This document shows positions 44,706 through 57,135 of a stretch of DNA of 64,000 nt, one piece after another; position 1 is the first letter of the stretch; each line of letters begins with the position of its first letter. This DNA is from Ctenosaura bakeri (Eukaryota > Chordata > Lepidosauria > Squamata > Iguanidae): the NCBI GenBank assembly GCA_948474755.1, contig CAOLHI010001286.1, positions 1 to 64,000 on the forward strand, given 5' to 3'. Made by a program: the position numbers and the translations under genes. The notes under the pieces were generated by a model. It was not told the origin of the DNA. It saw only the letters and a list, made by a program, of their open reading frames with translations, and made no database searches.

Positions 44706-46193
44706 GAAATGTTAGATGGTATGGAATAATATTCTGGATCTGTATGGACACATATTATAGGAATACTACTTTCTCAGGATGTTTGTTCACTGCCAGCTTT
44801 CAATTGTGCAGACTGAATCTCCTAACCTCCCATCAATTCTTCCCGGAATCCCACCAATTAATCTCATCCCATAATCTCCAAACTCCAAATAGGCCAGAGA
44901 AGGCAAGACTAGAAACTATAGTGACTCTATGCACATTTACTGTGTAAATAGATCTTTATTTTAAAAAATGCAGTGTGGAGCCATGTCTCTCCTTCTAACA
45001 TTAAGAATGGAAAGTCCTGTGACTCTTTAAAAGCTAACAAATGGGTTGTGGTGCAAGCTTGTCTAGACTACAGCCCTGTTCATCCGATGTACCAAGTCTT
45101 AATCTGAATTAAAAGAATACAGATACACACAGGACAGAGGGGAATGGAAGAGTAATTTCTTCTTCTCTTTTATTTTAGCCGGGCAACCTCCTCTATTACA
45201 AGGACTGAGTCCAAAATGTGTACAAGAATGTTTGCTTCTCACATGGATGAAGCCTTCATTTATTGATCTCCTCTTAGGATGAGAGACTGTGACTTGCCCA
45301 TGGGCTTCTGTGGCTGAGCAGGGATTCAAACCCTGGTCTCTAGAGTTGCTGTCTAACGCTCAGATCACTACATCCTGCTGGCTAACTGGGAGAGGAGCAA
45401 GAAACTGAGGGGTAACCTGGCAATGATTTGTCAAAAGAGTCATTAGAGTTATTATTGAGAAGGCCAGTCTTGAAAAGCAGCTTAGAAGTATCAGAAGTAA
45501 ATATTTGAAATAAAGGAAGCAAAAAACCTAAAAAAAAATCTTGAGAATCAATCTACCATTCCACACAGATTTTTCAAAGAGCACTCCTGTGAAAAGAAAG
45601 AAAAATATTTTCTAAACATTATTGGTAGTACACTTATCATATTGTAAAGGCAGACATCACAGCGAAAGAGCATGACCATGACTTAACATTTTGTTAAATG
45701 GTTATACAGATCCATTTTAGCCTCTTGGGTCAGTTGCATGTTTATATTACCTAATTATGTATTTATCTGAAGGACCAGAATAGCTTCGCAGTATTCATTA
45801 CAACCACTCAGGCCTATGAGTGGCCTAACTGCATTGTTAAAATGTTTGCCCAAAAGACTGAAGACATTTATTCCCAGTGTTCAAGTAGATTAGCAGAAGA
45901 AACCCTGGTAATTAATTTTTTACAATGGTGATATAAACTTGCCTGTACTGCAAATATAAGGTTAAGGATTTATTCCATGATGTACATTTCATTATTAAAA
46001 ATCTAAATTCTGAAAATGCCCTTAAGCAATTATACTCCATAGCCCAGTTGGATTTAATGCCCAAGATTAGCATAAAGTGATCTGAACTAGCTTCATTTTC
46101 GAGAAATCTAGCTGAAAACTAATAGGATGTGTAACAAAGGCACAGCATGATCCAAGAGGCTAACTGACTCAGAAATCAGAAATTCAGAACTCA
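44706..46193. other. Single-copy sequence with one SINE fragment, no gene seen
   Basis: Apart from the SINE fragment at 45271-45384, no repeat or exon was recognised. Confidence 0.45.
45271..45384 (-). mobile_element. Sauria-type SINE, 5' half only
   Basis: The reverse complement has the tRNA-like head (GTAGTGATCTGAGCGTTAGA), the B box (AGGGTTTGAATCCCTGCTCA), CAGCCACAGAAGCCC and a TCACAGTCTCTCATCCT-like block. The Bov-B-type tail is missing. Confidence 0.85.
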
Positions 46194-46458
46194 GGCCATT
46201 TCCTCAGTACCCTCCCCCTCCATCCCACCATGGGAATGGGAAAAGAATGGGACAGCAATGACGCTTCTGTATGACATTGTCTGGGAAAGTACCTGGCTGT
46301 GCTGCAGAAGGAAGTTGTGTGTTCATCGCGGTCTTCCCTTCTTCAGGGAGCCAGTCCCATGTAGAGGGAAGCACTGCCATTGTGCTCCCTTCCCGGCAGA
46401 GCCATTGCCAGGATTGCGACCAGATACTACTGCAAGAAGTTAAGCTGTGGAAAGGGCC
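46194..46458 (+). mobile_element. Harbinger-like MITE, family C copy 2 (265 bp)
   Basis: The ends are GGCCATTTCCTCAG and CTGTGGAAAGGGCC, flanked by exact TCA duplications (46191-46193 and 46459-46461). The interior aligns with the element at 40.64 kb but lacks about 150 bases of it. No coding capacity is apparent. Confidence 0.85.
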
Positions 46459-46461
46459 TCA

Positions 46462-46520
46462 GTCCCATTGAATTCAATAGAGTTTACTTTGAGCAAACTT
46501 AATATAGGATTGTAGCCAAA
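46462..46520. repeat. Half of a GCAATCCTATGC-type palindromic repeat
   Basis: GTCCCATTGAATTCAATAGA, then TAGGATTGTAGCC, matches the right half of the copy at 15.56 kb. It abuts the target duplication of the preceding MITE, so the MITE probably inserted into this repeat. Confidence 0.55.
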
Positions 46521-47699
46521 GTGCAGAGGTTCTCTATGAACACTAGTGTGCCAGAGATCAGTCAAATCAATATGGATCACAAGATATAGGTCATATACAG
46601 ATCCACCATCAACTGTTCCATCACAGAATGTAGAAAATATCTCTTATTATCTGGCAAAATGTGGCCAAAAACATGGGAGCCTTGGGTTTTCCAAATGTCC
46701 TGGACTAAAAAGGCCACAATCATTTGCCATTGGCCATGCTGTCTGAGATGTCCAAAACATCTTGGAGACCTAAATGTTCCCCACTCCAAATTTAAAAAAG
46801 AAACCATGAAATTAACAGAAAGAACATAACCCCCATATTTGACATCTAAGATGGTTTGTGTTAGGATAGGATTAGGTTGTCTTCCCCACTATAGAGAAAA
46901 GCTCCAGAAATTCAGGAGGAGGTTACATTATTCTACCCCACCTTGAGCCCCCTCCTGCAGAAAGCTACTGAAAATGTAAAGGCCTGAAACCAAGCATTCT
47001 GAGAAAAAGCTTTAGACCTAATGGGCAAAACCACATTGCTTTCTCAGATGGTACCAGCTGTGGTGGTCTGGAGCTCACACAGTTAATCACACTGGAGGAG
47101 GTGGGCAGTGGAGAGAAATTATATAAAGTGGGACTGAGCAGACTGTGAGTCCACAGATGCTGCTAGACTCCAGGTCCCACTAGGGCTGGCCAGATTGGTC
47201 AATGATCACTCAGGGATGCTGGAAGTTCATTAATATCAGGAGGGCCACATGTTACCAACTCCTGGCATAGAGGATACAAAAGCACAAGAGAAAGAAGGGC
47301 CAAGGAGCAAAAGTTACTAGTCATCCTAGCTTTGCCAGGTCTCTGTTGATTGTGCTATGAACATCAAAAACCCAACCAGTCTGCCAGAATATGGCTGGAA
47401 GGATCAAACTCTTCAACAGCCAGGAGATTAAATGAAGCAGAAGAGACTGGAAACCATTTGTGCTAGGGTTATCCATTGCTTAAGGGGCTATTGATATTCC
47501 CAGTCACAAACAGGGTAGGAAGAGAAGCAGAATGCAGTTACCACTTTTCTCACCTGCTCGATTATGGGCAAAGACATTATTCTAGATGTCTGAACTCTGT
47601 GACCTCTGTAACAAAGTGAGAGTATAACTTACTACTCTTTTTCCATAGTGAAGCAAAGACATTTTTATTCCAATAGGCATCCAGTACGTGATTGTGGCC
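46521..47699. other. Single-copy sequence with short palindromic repeats, no gene seen
   Basis: A CCAAATGTCCTGGACTA and CCAAAACATCTTGG pair (about 46693-46770) and a related piece near 47150-47250 belong to the CCAGATGTTGTTGGAC repeat type. Nothing else was recognised. Confidence 0.4.
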
Positions 47700-47910
47700 T
47701 GCCTGATAGAAAGTGCTGGCCATTGTTAGAATTTATGAATGTTTGGGTTTTAATTATGCATTTTAACTTTGTATCAATTCTTATTTTATTCCATGATTTT
47801 TAACTATGGGTTTTTTTAATTATTGGAAGCCTCCTTCAGTCCTTACCAGGAAAAAAGCAGGGTATAATTAAAGATCTTCATTATCATTATCATCATCACA
47901 GCAACAACAA
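47700..47910 (+). mobile_element. L2-like LINE 3' end relic
   Basis: TTTTAATTATGCATTTTAAC is followed by GAAGCCTCCTTCAGTCCTTA, a GCAGGGTATAATTAAAGA block and (ATCATT)n-like repeats. This resembles the usual squamate LINE end (GGGATATAAATAAA followed by an AAT/ATC run). It is the sense orientation of the 30.4 kb relic. Confidence 0.6.
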
Positions 47911-49743
47911 CAACCCACATCCAGCAGTTTGCTTAATATGCTGTCATACTGGCTTTATATTCCCAGTCTCAGTTTCTCCCTCCTCAATTCAACAGAAGAT
48001 CACCAAGAGGCTAACTTCTTCTGGAATCTTAGGGTTCCAAGGAACCCAGGTTGAGAACCCTGGGTTGCATATTTAATTTGTTACTGAAGTATTTTCACTG
48101 CCAGATAGAGTGAAAGGTGCTTGTTGGATTATCCTCTTCATATTCCAAAATATCTTACCTGGCTTTAGGGTACAGTGTGCCTTGACTTGGAAGAATGGCC
48201 ACCATTTGCTACTCTGCCTCAGACATCAAAATGTCCTGGATCAGCCCTTGCTTTTGCTATTGATCATGTGCAACAGCAATACTTTTTCTCTCTCCTCCAC
48301 TCCGGAAAAGATGCATTATTAAGAACAAGGACATCCATATGTGTCCCCTGTCTCTGTACAAAAGCTAACTAAGAGAGTATCTTGAGCTGATGCAATGGAG
48401 AAGAAAAACCCCAACACTGTGCTGATAAGGCAGGGTTGTCTTTTTTCCCTGTACACGTCAATTGCAAGACAGCAACATGTCAGTTCTTTATTCTCCTCTT
48501 AAAATATGCCAAAGAACATCTAGAAAAGTAGATGTCTGGATATAGACAAATGGGAAATGAAAGTAAAAGGGGGTTTCTCTCTGCTGCTCATCCTGAGCTT
48601 CTGAAGCAATTCAGAGGCACACCTGAATTGCCTTTTAGAATAGCTTATGGAATAGAAAATGACATGAAATATTGTAGCATCTCCAGAATATGTGCACTAT
48701 TATTCTTAATAGGTAACTTAATATGCCATTCACAGCTTCTAAAAACATTAACAGGAAATATTGTTATACAAGACTACTTGCCTGACATCTTTATAGATCA
48801 GGGATAGTTTCTTATCCCAGCATATGTTTTCTCTCCAAATTAACTGGACATATTTGCATGAGTGAATGTTACAGATGTCTGCAAAGTCTCTTTATATTTA
48901 GAACAGTCCTAAGATCTTCCAAATAGCCTTAAGATTTTCCAAAAAAAAAAAAAAAAAGGCATCACCCACTTAGTGGGTGTGAAGCAAATCCTAAACTTGC
49001 TTCAATTGAAAGCTTGTGCAGCTAAAATCCATAGACCCTAATTTCAAAAGTAAATGTGATGGTGGGGTTGATGTCTTCCTGTATATACAATTAAATTACA
49101 AATATCGGTACTATTTACATTTTCGGAAGGTATTTTGCCACATAATTCCTATGATTTTAACCATACACCACTCTGGGATTCTGGGAAAACAAACACTGCA
49201 AAGTGTAAATAAATGCATAATTTAAAAAAAAATAAAGAGGAAAAAAACTGTTAGAACAATGCACTTAAATAGAAAATTAGCATGCTTTGCCAAAAATATA
49301 CATATACAAATAAATAAGAAGAACTTGTTACATTTCCAGCAAGAAATAGATTAGCTTCAAACATCAAAGTCCTTTGAAAGAAAAAGCGCTTTATCTTTTG
49401 TTGACTAATATGGAGGACAAGATTTGTTTTTTGGTATTTTAGTGAAAAATTGGAAGCATTTCAAGGTAACTTCATTGCTGAAATATTATTTGCATTCCAT
49501 CACTGCATATTTTTCACCTGTAAGAGCAAAACATAGAGAACCCAAACCCAGATTTCCATGTGATCAACAAGAAATAAGCACAGGTTTTACTAAGAACAGA
49601 TGCTGTTTTACTTGTAAAGGCTGTATCTGCTGAATCATCAAGACATGCTCTAGGGCATGCCCGCACAACTTGTTAGAGTGAGAACTACTGTAGTGATCAT
49701 CATCTTCTAATTTATAAAAGTCAAAAGTTTCTGAGTTTCTTTG

Positions 49744-49809
49744 TGTCAGGCAGGTAAAGACCTCTTATGATTGGCTGTGTCAGGCGAGAAGACCTCATAT
49801 GATTGGCTG
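49744..49809. repeat. Two-unit tandem duplication
   Basis: TGTCAGGCAGGTAAAGACCT and TGTCAGGCGAGAAGACCTC begin units of 34 and 32 bases, each ending ATGATTGGCTG. Confidence 0.85.
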
Positions 49810-49823
49810 GCTGTGAAGATTCT

Positions 49824-49892
49824 CCGGAATCCTAGGGTTTGCTGTTTAGAGAGGGGCCTTTAGAATTCTCAGCCAGAGAGCTCTTGGGCCTG
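49824..49892. mobile_element. Family D foldback MITE, fragment
   Basis: CCGGAATCCTAGGGTTTGCT, TTTAGAGAGGGGCC and AATTCTCAGCCAGAGAGCTC match the central part of the copies at 52.18 and 56.96 kb. Both ends are missing. Confidence 0.65.
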
Positions 49893-50442
49893 GCCAGTTG
49901 CTATGGAGGCCTAGCAGCAAGAAGGAGGAAGGCAGTGTATTCCCTCAGGAACCCAACCTCTGTATGTTAATAACTCTGAATACAGATCGTATTGGGGAAT
50001 ATGAAGAAAAGTTACAGGTACTAGACAAGACAGTTTGGGGAAGCAGAGATACAGGATCTCAAATCTTTCTAACAACTGATATCTATGAGAAAATAAAATC
50101 CTGGGCAATGCCAGATACATACACTAGTGATACATAAAACAGCAGTATAAAAACCTGAATCATATATGGCTTGGGATGGGGAATGTATGCCCATCCACAT
50201 CTTGTTAGACTGCAGTTCTCATCAGCATCACCAGTATTAGTGGATGAGGAAGTTGAAATCCAGTAATGTCTGGAGGGCCGTGTGTTCCTAGTCCTTGTGC
50301 AATGACTTAATACTTAAGTCCTTATTTAACACAGACTGTAATATGTTTTCATCAGGATTCACAGTGAAATAGAACATCATCTTGATTCACTTTATCTCAG
50401 AAGATCAGACTGGATTTATTAATGGTCATATTTCTTGGAATA

Positions 50443-50640
50443 TTAGAGGAAAATCATTAGTTCCATTTCTTCACAGGTCTGTTGGTTGAGAACATGGGGC
50501 ACAGCCTTCTTGGTGACTGCGCCCAGGCTTTGGAACTCCTTCCCCCAGCAAGAGTGGCTCCCTCCTTGCTCTCCTGCCATTAGCAGATGAAAACCTGTCC
50601 AACAGGCTATGAGGAACTGACTACACAAACTTTTGACAGT
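50443..50640 (+). mobile_element. L2-like LINE ORF2 C-terminal relic
   Basis: CTGCGCCCAGGCTTTGGAAC, TCCTTCCCCCAGCAAGAGTG, CTGTCCAACAGGCTATGAGG and CTGA encode a broken AP-x-LWNSLPP-x-ARVAPSL-like string, as seen at the end of many L2-group ORF2 proteins. It is in decayed plus-strand sequence. Confidence 0.55.
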
Positions 50641-52174
50641 ATTGATTTTTATCTTTTGCCTTATTAGCGTATTTGATTGAAATGGTTTTACTTCTTTAGT
50701 TTTATAGATAGTTTAACCGTATTTTAAGGAGGTGCAATTATGAGTTTTTACTTACTTCTTTCCATATGTTTCTATCTCTATGTGCTTTAATATTTGTAAG
50801 GTACCATCAGTTCCAGATTTGTGGAAAGGAGACAATATATGTGAATGAATTAATCAATCAAATGGCTGTTCAGGGACACAAAATATGCTTTTTTAAAATT
50901 CTACTCTTGCTTTGGAATCTTTTTTTAAAATCACATGGCATACTGCTTTGTACTGGTAAGGAACTAGTAAAAAGTAGTTGCTCACGAGGAACCTAATTCA
51001 CTGCAGTGCAATAGAAATGCCCTGAATGACTTTTAGCTTCATCATTCTTTAATGATATTTTTATACTTTTTCCTTTTTGAACAAACATATTTTACTGTTT
51101 TGAAAAGTATCTGACATACTTAATACACAACTGTGTTTTTCAATTTATTTCTCAGTATAGATTCCTGATGGGATGGCATGCCTCTTTGTGATTGTCTCTG
51201 TGATGTAAACAGCTCACTCTCTGTATTTGCATTCATAAACTTGGTTCCTTGATTCCCAATTTAAATATTGTAGATATTAAATTTTATAGTTTATCCCAAG
51301 GAAGTATGATCAGACATATCAATCTACTATTATGGGACTACTTCATAGCCATTTCAGTAGGAACAAGGCTTTTCCTGGTGAAGTATTGAAAAGTTAGGCA
51401 AATGCCATCCCTTTTTCTTTTTTTTCTTTTTTTTAGAATGGATTTGATTAATATAAATCCTTGAAAATCTCCAGGCAAAAATGACAAATAAGACAGGTAA
51501 GTGAAACAATACAAATACTGGGTTGGTCCAGACTGGTCATCCTGAAAAGGAAAGACTCCCTTTCATTCATGGAACAGATACTGAGATCAACTGGAGGATA
51601 ATATGTGTGTAGATGTCCCCTTCTCCCTGCACTATCTCGCACTGTTACCCAGGCTGCTTTGAGGGTCTCCTAACCTTCCAGAGCAGATTTTCAAGGGGCT
51701 CAGGGACAACAGGGAGAAAGGTAGATATCACCTCCTTCCACCCCTCCTCCTTTGGCATTCCCAGATCTCCACCATTCATAACTCTAGACACCACAACCCA
51801 ATATTATTTTCCATGAATATCCTGTTAACATATATGTTTCAATATGACTGTTTCATAAGCAATCACAGGATACTGAAAATTGGACCAATCTGAGATTGTT
51901 CAGATTGACTGGTTTTTTTAAATGAGAAATTTTGTTGTTGTTTTTCTGAATCTATTCCTCTGCACCCTATTTTGCAACATACAGTTGCTCTGGAGAACTT
52001 AACTATCAGGTTTATATTTTCTGAAGCTCTGATGAGGCATACAGGTCCACTGAGGCCTATGGGCACTCTGCTAGAGGTGATAACATTTTCTGTTTGCTTT
52101 TAATTAAAAATGAATAGAATAAAGGCAGGACACCGCTGTCCTAGTAACACTAGTCTGATATATTTGTAGTCTCT
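50641..52174. other. Single-copy AT-rich sequence, no gene seen
   Basis: A T-rich stretch lies near 51410-51436. No transposon or exon was recognised. Confidence 0.45.
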
Positions 52175-52350
52175 GGGCCTTTCTGCACTACACTGTTATA
52201 GTGCTATTATCCAACATTTTGTGGAATCTTGGGGCATTTAGAATTCTCAGCCAGAGAGCTCTTTGGCCTCAGTAAACAACAAACCCCAGAATTCCACAGA
52301 ATGTTGAAAGTGGAATAATAGCAGTATAACAGTGTAGGGTAGGAAGACCC
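52175..52350. mobile_element. Harbinger-like foldback MITE, family D copy 2 (176 bp)
   Basis: The left end GGGCCTTTCTGCACTACACT and the right end GTGTAGGGTAGGAAGACCC (mutated) are flanked by TCT (52172-52174 and 52351-52353). The inner arms CTGTTATAGTGCTATTAT and ATAATAGCAGTATAACAG pair, as do AATTCCACAGAATGTTG and CAACATTTTGTGGAATC. Confidence 0.82.
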
Positions 52351-52363
52351 TCTCACAGCTGTA

Positions 52364-52405
52364 TTAAATTAAATTAAATTAAATTAAATTAAATTAAATT
52401 AAAAA
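52364..52405. repeat. (TTAAA)n microsatellite
   Basis: About eight pentamer units are present, a few bases after the MITE. Confidence 0.95.
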
Positions 52406-52638
52406 TAAAAACCTCAGGAGAACCATCTATGGAACTCCTATGTAATATGTAGTTGGCCTTTAATCAGGAAACTGTTTGGGGAGGAGATGGCCCCCATCTT
52501 AATCCTAAGTGATGCTAAATCCTGGCATAAGATAGGCTGTAAAATCAATATGAAAGCCAATATATACACTACAGAAAGTTGTCCAGGAAGTCCATTTTTA
52601 AAATAAAGAAACTTTTGATAAGATTATTATTTGCAAGA

Positions 52639-52846
52639 AAGCCAGCATGGATTAGGACTCCAAGAGATATGGATTTGAATTCCTGCTCAGGAATGGAAAC
52701 CCACAGTGTGGCCTTGTGTAAGTCACACTGTCTCAGCCTTGGAAGAAGGCAATGGCAAACCTCCTCTGAATAAATCTTGTTGTGAAAATCCTGTGATAGG
52801 GTTGCCATAAATCAGAATTGTCTTGAAGGCACATAATTACAACAAC
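52639..52846 (+). mobile_element. Sauria-type SINE, near full length
   Basis: It has a tRNA-like head relic, GGATTTGAATTCCTGCTCAG (B box), GAATGGAAACCCACAGTG, CTCAGCCTTGGAAGAAGGCA, ATGGCAAACCTCCTCTGAAT, GGGTTGCCATAAATCAGAAT, and a TTGAAGGCACATAATTACAA tail. Confidence 0.92.
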
Positions 52847-54889
52847 CTTCTTTATAAGGTAAAGAGATAGAGAGAAAGAAGAGGTCAGATCTCTCCCAAA
52901 AACTTGAAAGTTATTGAAAGCCACAAGAAAATTATTAAAAACAAATCAAGCAAACTATTAGAAGAGATTTATTTAGAAAGTTTTACTTAACAGAGAAAAA
53001 TAAACTCTGGGGGGAAAACGCTACTTCAAAAAAGCCAGACAGAAGCAATATCAATGACAAACAACAGAAATAATTTGTGGGACATACTACTAAAAGCATT
53101 AGAAGAAACAACTGAAGTATCAAAGCATGAAACTATGGATGAACTTTCTGAACTTTCTTATACTCTGTTGTTCCTGATTTATAGTGTACCCACAGTACAC
53201 AATTACAACGGTTTGATACCTGTTTAACTGCCATAATCCCATCATATAGAATCTTAGCATTTGCGGTTTATTGAGCGACTTTGGGCCTTATTACACAAAG
53301 GTGTCACCCTACCAGAGCAACATGTTATTGCTGGTTCAGGATCAGTGCTATCATACGGCGTCGTTGCCAACCAGCAGCTATCATGTTACAATCTGTTTGA
53401 AATCCGTCTTTTTCCAATGCTGAAAATAATCTATTAATGACCCCCTTTCCTGCAACAATCCCATTAGCTGTAGTAGTGAGGTTTCTCGACAGTCCTTGAT
53501 AGTGCTTCCTTCCATAGCCAATCCAGTAGTGGGCTTAGTGTGGACCTTCCCAGGTTTTCCCTTCCTCAGCTGCTCCCATGGCGATTTCTGCCCAATAACT
53601 TACAGACCACTTCTGGTGCTCCAGAGATAAACACAGGAGAAGTGGGGAGAGGATTACACAGTGTGGCAATTTTTAAAATTTTTACTGGAATTTAAATTTT
53701 TATTTTTTAAATACACTTTTAAACATTATAGTGCAAAAACACAATAGCGTTGCAGCGCAACAAGATTGCATTGAAGGGACATTGCTTGAAAGGAAATATG
53801 TCGTGATGTTACAACATTACTCAGCTAGTACAGTGTTCAAAAAAAAAAACAATTATGAGGTGTGAGATGGGGAAAAGGCAGGGAAAAGGACTTGCCAATG
53901 ATGCTGCAATGCGGAGGGAAGAACTATGAAACTAATGCTAGTCATCCACTAAAGCTGAAAGGGTGCAGTAGAAAGCATTCAGAACCCAGTACCATCCTGG
54001 AAATGGTGATGCTGGGATTCAAATGGAACATGGTATTAAGGTCTGGTATGGTAAGGCTCTTAGAATTGTTGCCCCAAAACTGCCTCCTAAGCTATGGAGC
54101 CAATAAAAACAACTCAGAGAATTTGAGTGAAGTGAAAAAGAGGAGTCTTTAATTAATAATTAGGATTGTGCAATAATCTCATTCTGAAATGAGTTGGTCC
54201 TGAATACAACTTTTGTCTGGAATTTATACACCTTCAACAATTTCTCATACACATTTATCCTTTCCATTGGATAAATTTCACACTGAGGTAAACTACACAT
54301 TAATCTTTCAAAAACTGCATAGTTTGCTTATCCTCTGCCATGAAATATTTCTTTCAATTCTGCATTGCATCAGGAGCACAAAGGTCACTTTGCCTAACTT
54401 TTGTTTCTCAGTTTTAGCTGGTAGAAGCTGTCTTTTAACAAGCACTACCCTTTTTCTCAGCCACGTAACCCTATTTGCTAAAAGACATGTATCCACTTCA
54501 CTTCTCCACCTGCTAAATAATTTCAACTACTTGAAACAATTTCTTAAAATAATTTAATTGTTTTTTGTTTGTTTTTTTGAAATAGTCAACCGAGGAGATG
54601 GCATCATCTTGAGCATCCTGCAAAATCTGGAGCTATTTCCTAATTACATGTAATTCTCAATAAGAAGTACAGGGGTATGTTTTCCTGAAAGTGAAAACTA
54701 TTATTTAATTCATTTTTCATTAAACAAAGATGTCAACTTCTGCTTCAAAACACTTTTCACTAGAAGTGCTTTGTTTCCCTTGCTTTTTAAACCCTTTTGT
54801 AAAAAAGGATTTGAAAGATTCGAGATTCGTGGATTCACAGAACCTTCCAGGGATTCGGATTCGGAAAATTCTGGATTCGTCCCATCTCT
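52847..54889. other. Single-copy sequence, no gene seen
   Basis: A relic of the 42.06 kb type of foldback MITE lies near 53190-53295 (CACAGTACACAATTACAACG, GTTTAACTGCCATAATCCCA, GCATTTGCGGTTTA). A GATTCG-rich patch lies at 54809-54880. Plus-strand frames at 53862-54152 and 54213-54557 have no recognised domain. Confidence 0.4.
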
Positions 54890-55230
54890 AAATTCTATTA
54901 AAAGCACAAAGTAAAAACCATTTAAATATACTTAGAAAACATAAGAAGATAAAAACATAGCATGCCCCACAGAAAGCCCCTTCTTTCACATGAGTTAAGA
55001 GCCAAAGCACTGACTAAATAGAAAGTTATTTGCCTGATGGCAGATAAAGGGCAGAGAGGGTGCTCACTAGACTCCCTGTGGGAGGGAGTTCCACAGCCTG
55101 GGAGCAGTCAGTCTCTCCCATGTCCTCACCAAACATATCTGTGAGGGGACTGAGAGAAAACACTCCCTGAATATCTTAAAACTCAAGCAGGCTCCACATT
55201 ATATATAAGTAGCTATCACTTGCATTTAAA
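54890..55230 (-). mobile_element. L2-like LINE 3' relic, diverged
   Basis: The A-rich stretch, TTATTTGCCTGATGGCAGAT, AGAGGGTGCTCACTAGACTC and GTGGGAGGGAGTTCCACAGC follow the same plan as the relic at 30.4-30.9 kb (GGGAGTTCCAGAGCC). Boundaries are loose. Confidence 0.5.
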
Positions 55231-56954
55231 GGCCTAAATCCAACTGCCAGACCCAGGGAGATGGGACTAGCTTCCGTGGGTCAGGGTTCACACCAGTGTT
55301 TAAGTACCCATTCAGCAATTGACTCAGTGGACCAACTCTAGTTTGACCTGGCAGGCCAATATATTCTAGAACCATCCCCAAATGACTCCCCTTTACACAT
55401 GCACACACAAACAAACATACTTCTTAGCAAATGCATGGCTGGTTCTGCTACCACCCCTCCCCATGTCCACCCTCTAGCAGCTACTGAAGCTGGGTGTGCT
55501 TCTCCTGCCTCCCCGTTCCTGCTGAGTGGAACAATGAGATTTTTTAACTATTGCTTCAAATGTTTTTCACCATCTTGATTCAAAAAGGGATAATTCTCTA
55601 CTATATTTTTGGTCTAATTATCAGATGATGATGGACAATGGGTTGATAAGAGTCACTCAAGAAGATGCAAGCGCTTGTATATAACAGCGACTGCAATTAT
55701 CAGCCACTACTAAGCCATTATTGATCCTGTTCACATTGGGTGATAACTGAGCATTTTCCACTTATTTAAAGTGCTGCTAGCCAGAAACTCCCATCAATGA
55801 AAAGCAGCAGACGAATTTCTTCAAACACGGTTCAATAAATAATGCACATATAGAAGGTGCAGAGTTCCTTAGGCTCAGTGAAACAACTAACTGTGAAGCA
55901 AAAACACTATCTTGCTGGCACTAAATGGTTGATTACAATAAAATAGGTTCCCTGGAAGGTCATTTAATACATAACCTGAAACACCACTTTTAGAGGCAGG
56001 GAGTTGCTGCAAAGAAAGAAAATATTTATTTTTCTCTGTAATTTCAGTAACAGCAAAAGGGGGAGAGGAGAAAAAGAAGTGAGTGAATGTCCAGTAGTGC
56101 CAAAGTCATACTTTTCCCCCCATAATGTCAGAGTTTATTCTGGTTGATTTAATTCTCAGAGCAATTTTTTAATCCCATGTAACTTTATCATTGTGAATAC
56201 TATATCTTGACAAATGCAGTTAATAATGGGTTCATGAAAGTAAGAAAAATAGTATCACCTTCTGCCAGCATTAATAGCCATTCTCCTTATATGTTTGTTA
56301 GTATGAGGATGCTCCAGAGGACATGAGATGGTATTCACAATTTCTTTTTCCACACAGAGGCAGTCAAAACAAGGACTGGACAACATTTAAATAGACTATT
56401 AAGGCTATCAGGCAGTAATTGCCAAGTTAATCTCTCTAAATAATCAGTAGTTTTAAGAAAAAGGCTGACCACCTACATGTAAGGTCAAACTAAAATTGAT
56501 CAAAAGAAGCCAATTGAAAGGACTTAATTATTTGTGTCACTATATCCTTATTCAGTGTGGATGTTTTCTATTTTACTGTCTGCAAAACAGATAATCTGAC
56601 CCAAAATGTGCTCTTTCTATTAGGCCAATAAATACATTGCAATGAGCAACCTCTTGAGTTGTGGAGCAGGTTTCTTTATTGAACAGGTCCACATCCCACC
56701 AGTGAGCCTCTTTGTTTTGCTCTTTGAAAGATTAGACCACACTCATCTCATGCAATCTACCTAGCAGAACTGGATCATATCTCAACTGGCAGAAATCTAA
56801 CTCTGTACTGACAGTATTATTAGCATCTTCCCCTTTGCTTCAGGCATCAAAATGGCTTCCTGAGTACAAGTACCAGACAAGTGAACAAGGACTGCTTTTT
56901 ATATGTGAGATTATGTTCTTATCTGATAGCAAACTGTAAAATTAGGGCTTGCTA
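55231..56954. other. Single-copy sequence, no gene seen
   Basis: It contains a candidate conserved element at 55625-55810. No transposon or exon was recognised. Confidence 0.45.
55625..55810. promoter_or_regulatory. Candidate conserved non-coding element
   Basis: A repeat-free stretch contains AAGCGCTTG, a retained CpG (ACAGCGACTG), GCCATTATTGATCC, ACATTGGGTGATAACTG and CTTATTTAAAGTGC. This is a judgement from texture only. Confidence 0.22.
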
Positions 56955-57135
56955 GACCATTTCCACACTACACCGTTGTAGTGCTATTATTCCATTTTCA
57001 TCATCCTGTGGAATTCTGGGGTTTGCGGTTTAGGGAGGGGCATTTACAGGGCCTCATTCAACTATAAACCCCAGAATTCTACAGGATGTTGAAAGTGGAA
57101 TAATAGCACTATAACAGTGTAGTGTAGAAATGGCG
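56955..57135. mobile_element. Harbinger-like foldback MITE, family D copy 3 (181 bp)
   Basis: The ends GACCATTTCCACACTAC and GTAGTGTAGAAATGGCG are flanked by CTA (56952-56954 and 57136-57138). Nearly the whole element folds: GTTGTAGTGCTATTATTCCA pairs with TGGAATAATAGCACTATAAC, and CTGTGGAATTCTGGGGTTTG with AAACCCCAGAATTCTACAGG. Confidence 0.88.

Larger units (their letters stand above)
47911..50442. other. Single-copy sequence, no gene seen
   Basis: It contains a poly-A run near 48938-48957, a two-copy tandem duplication (49744-49809), a family D fragment at 49824-49892, and a palindromic repeat piece near 50190-50290. No exon is supported. Confidence 0.4.
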
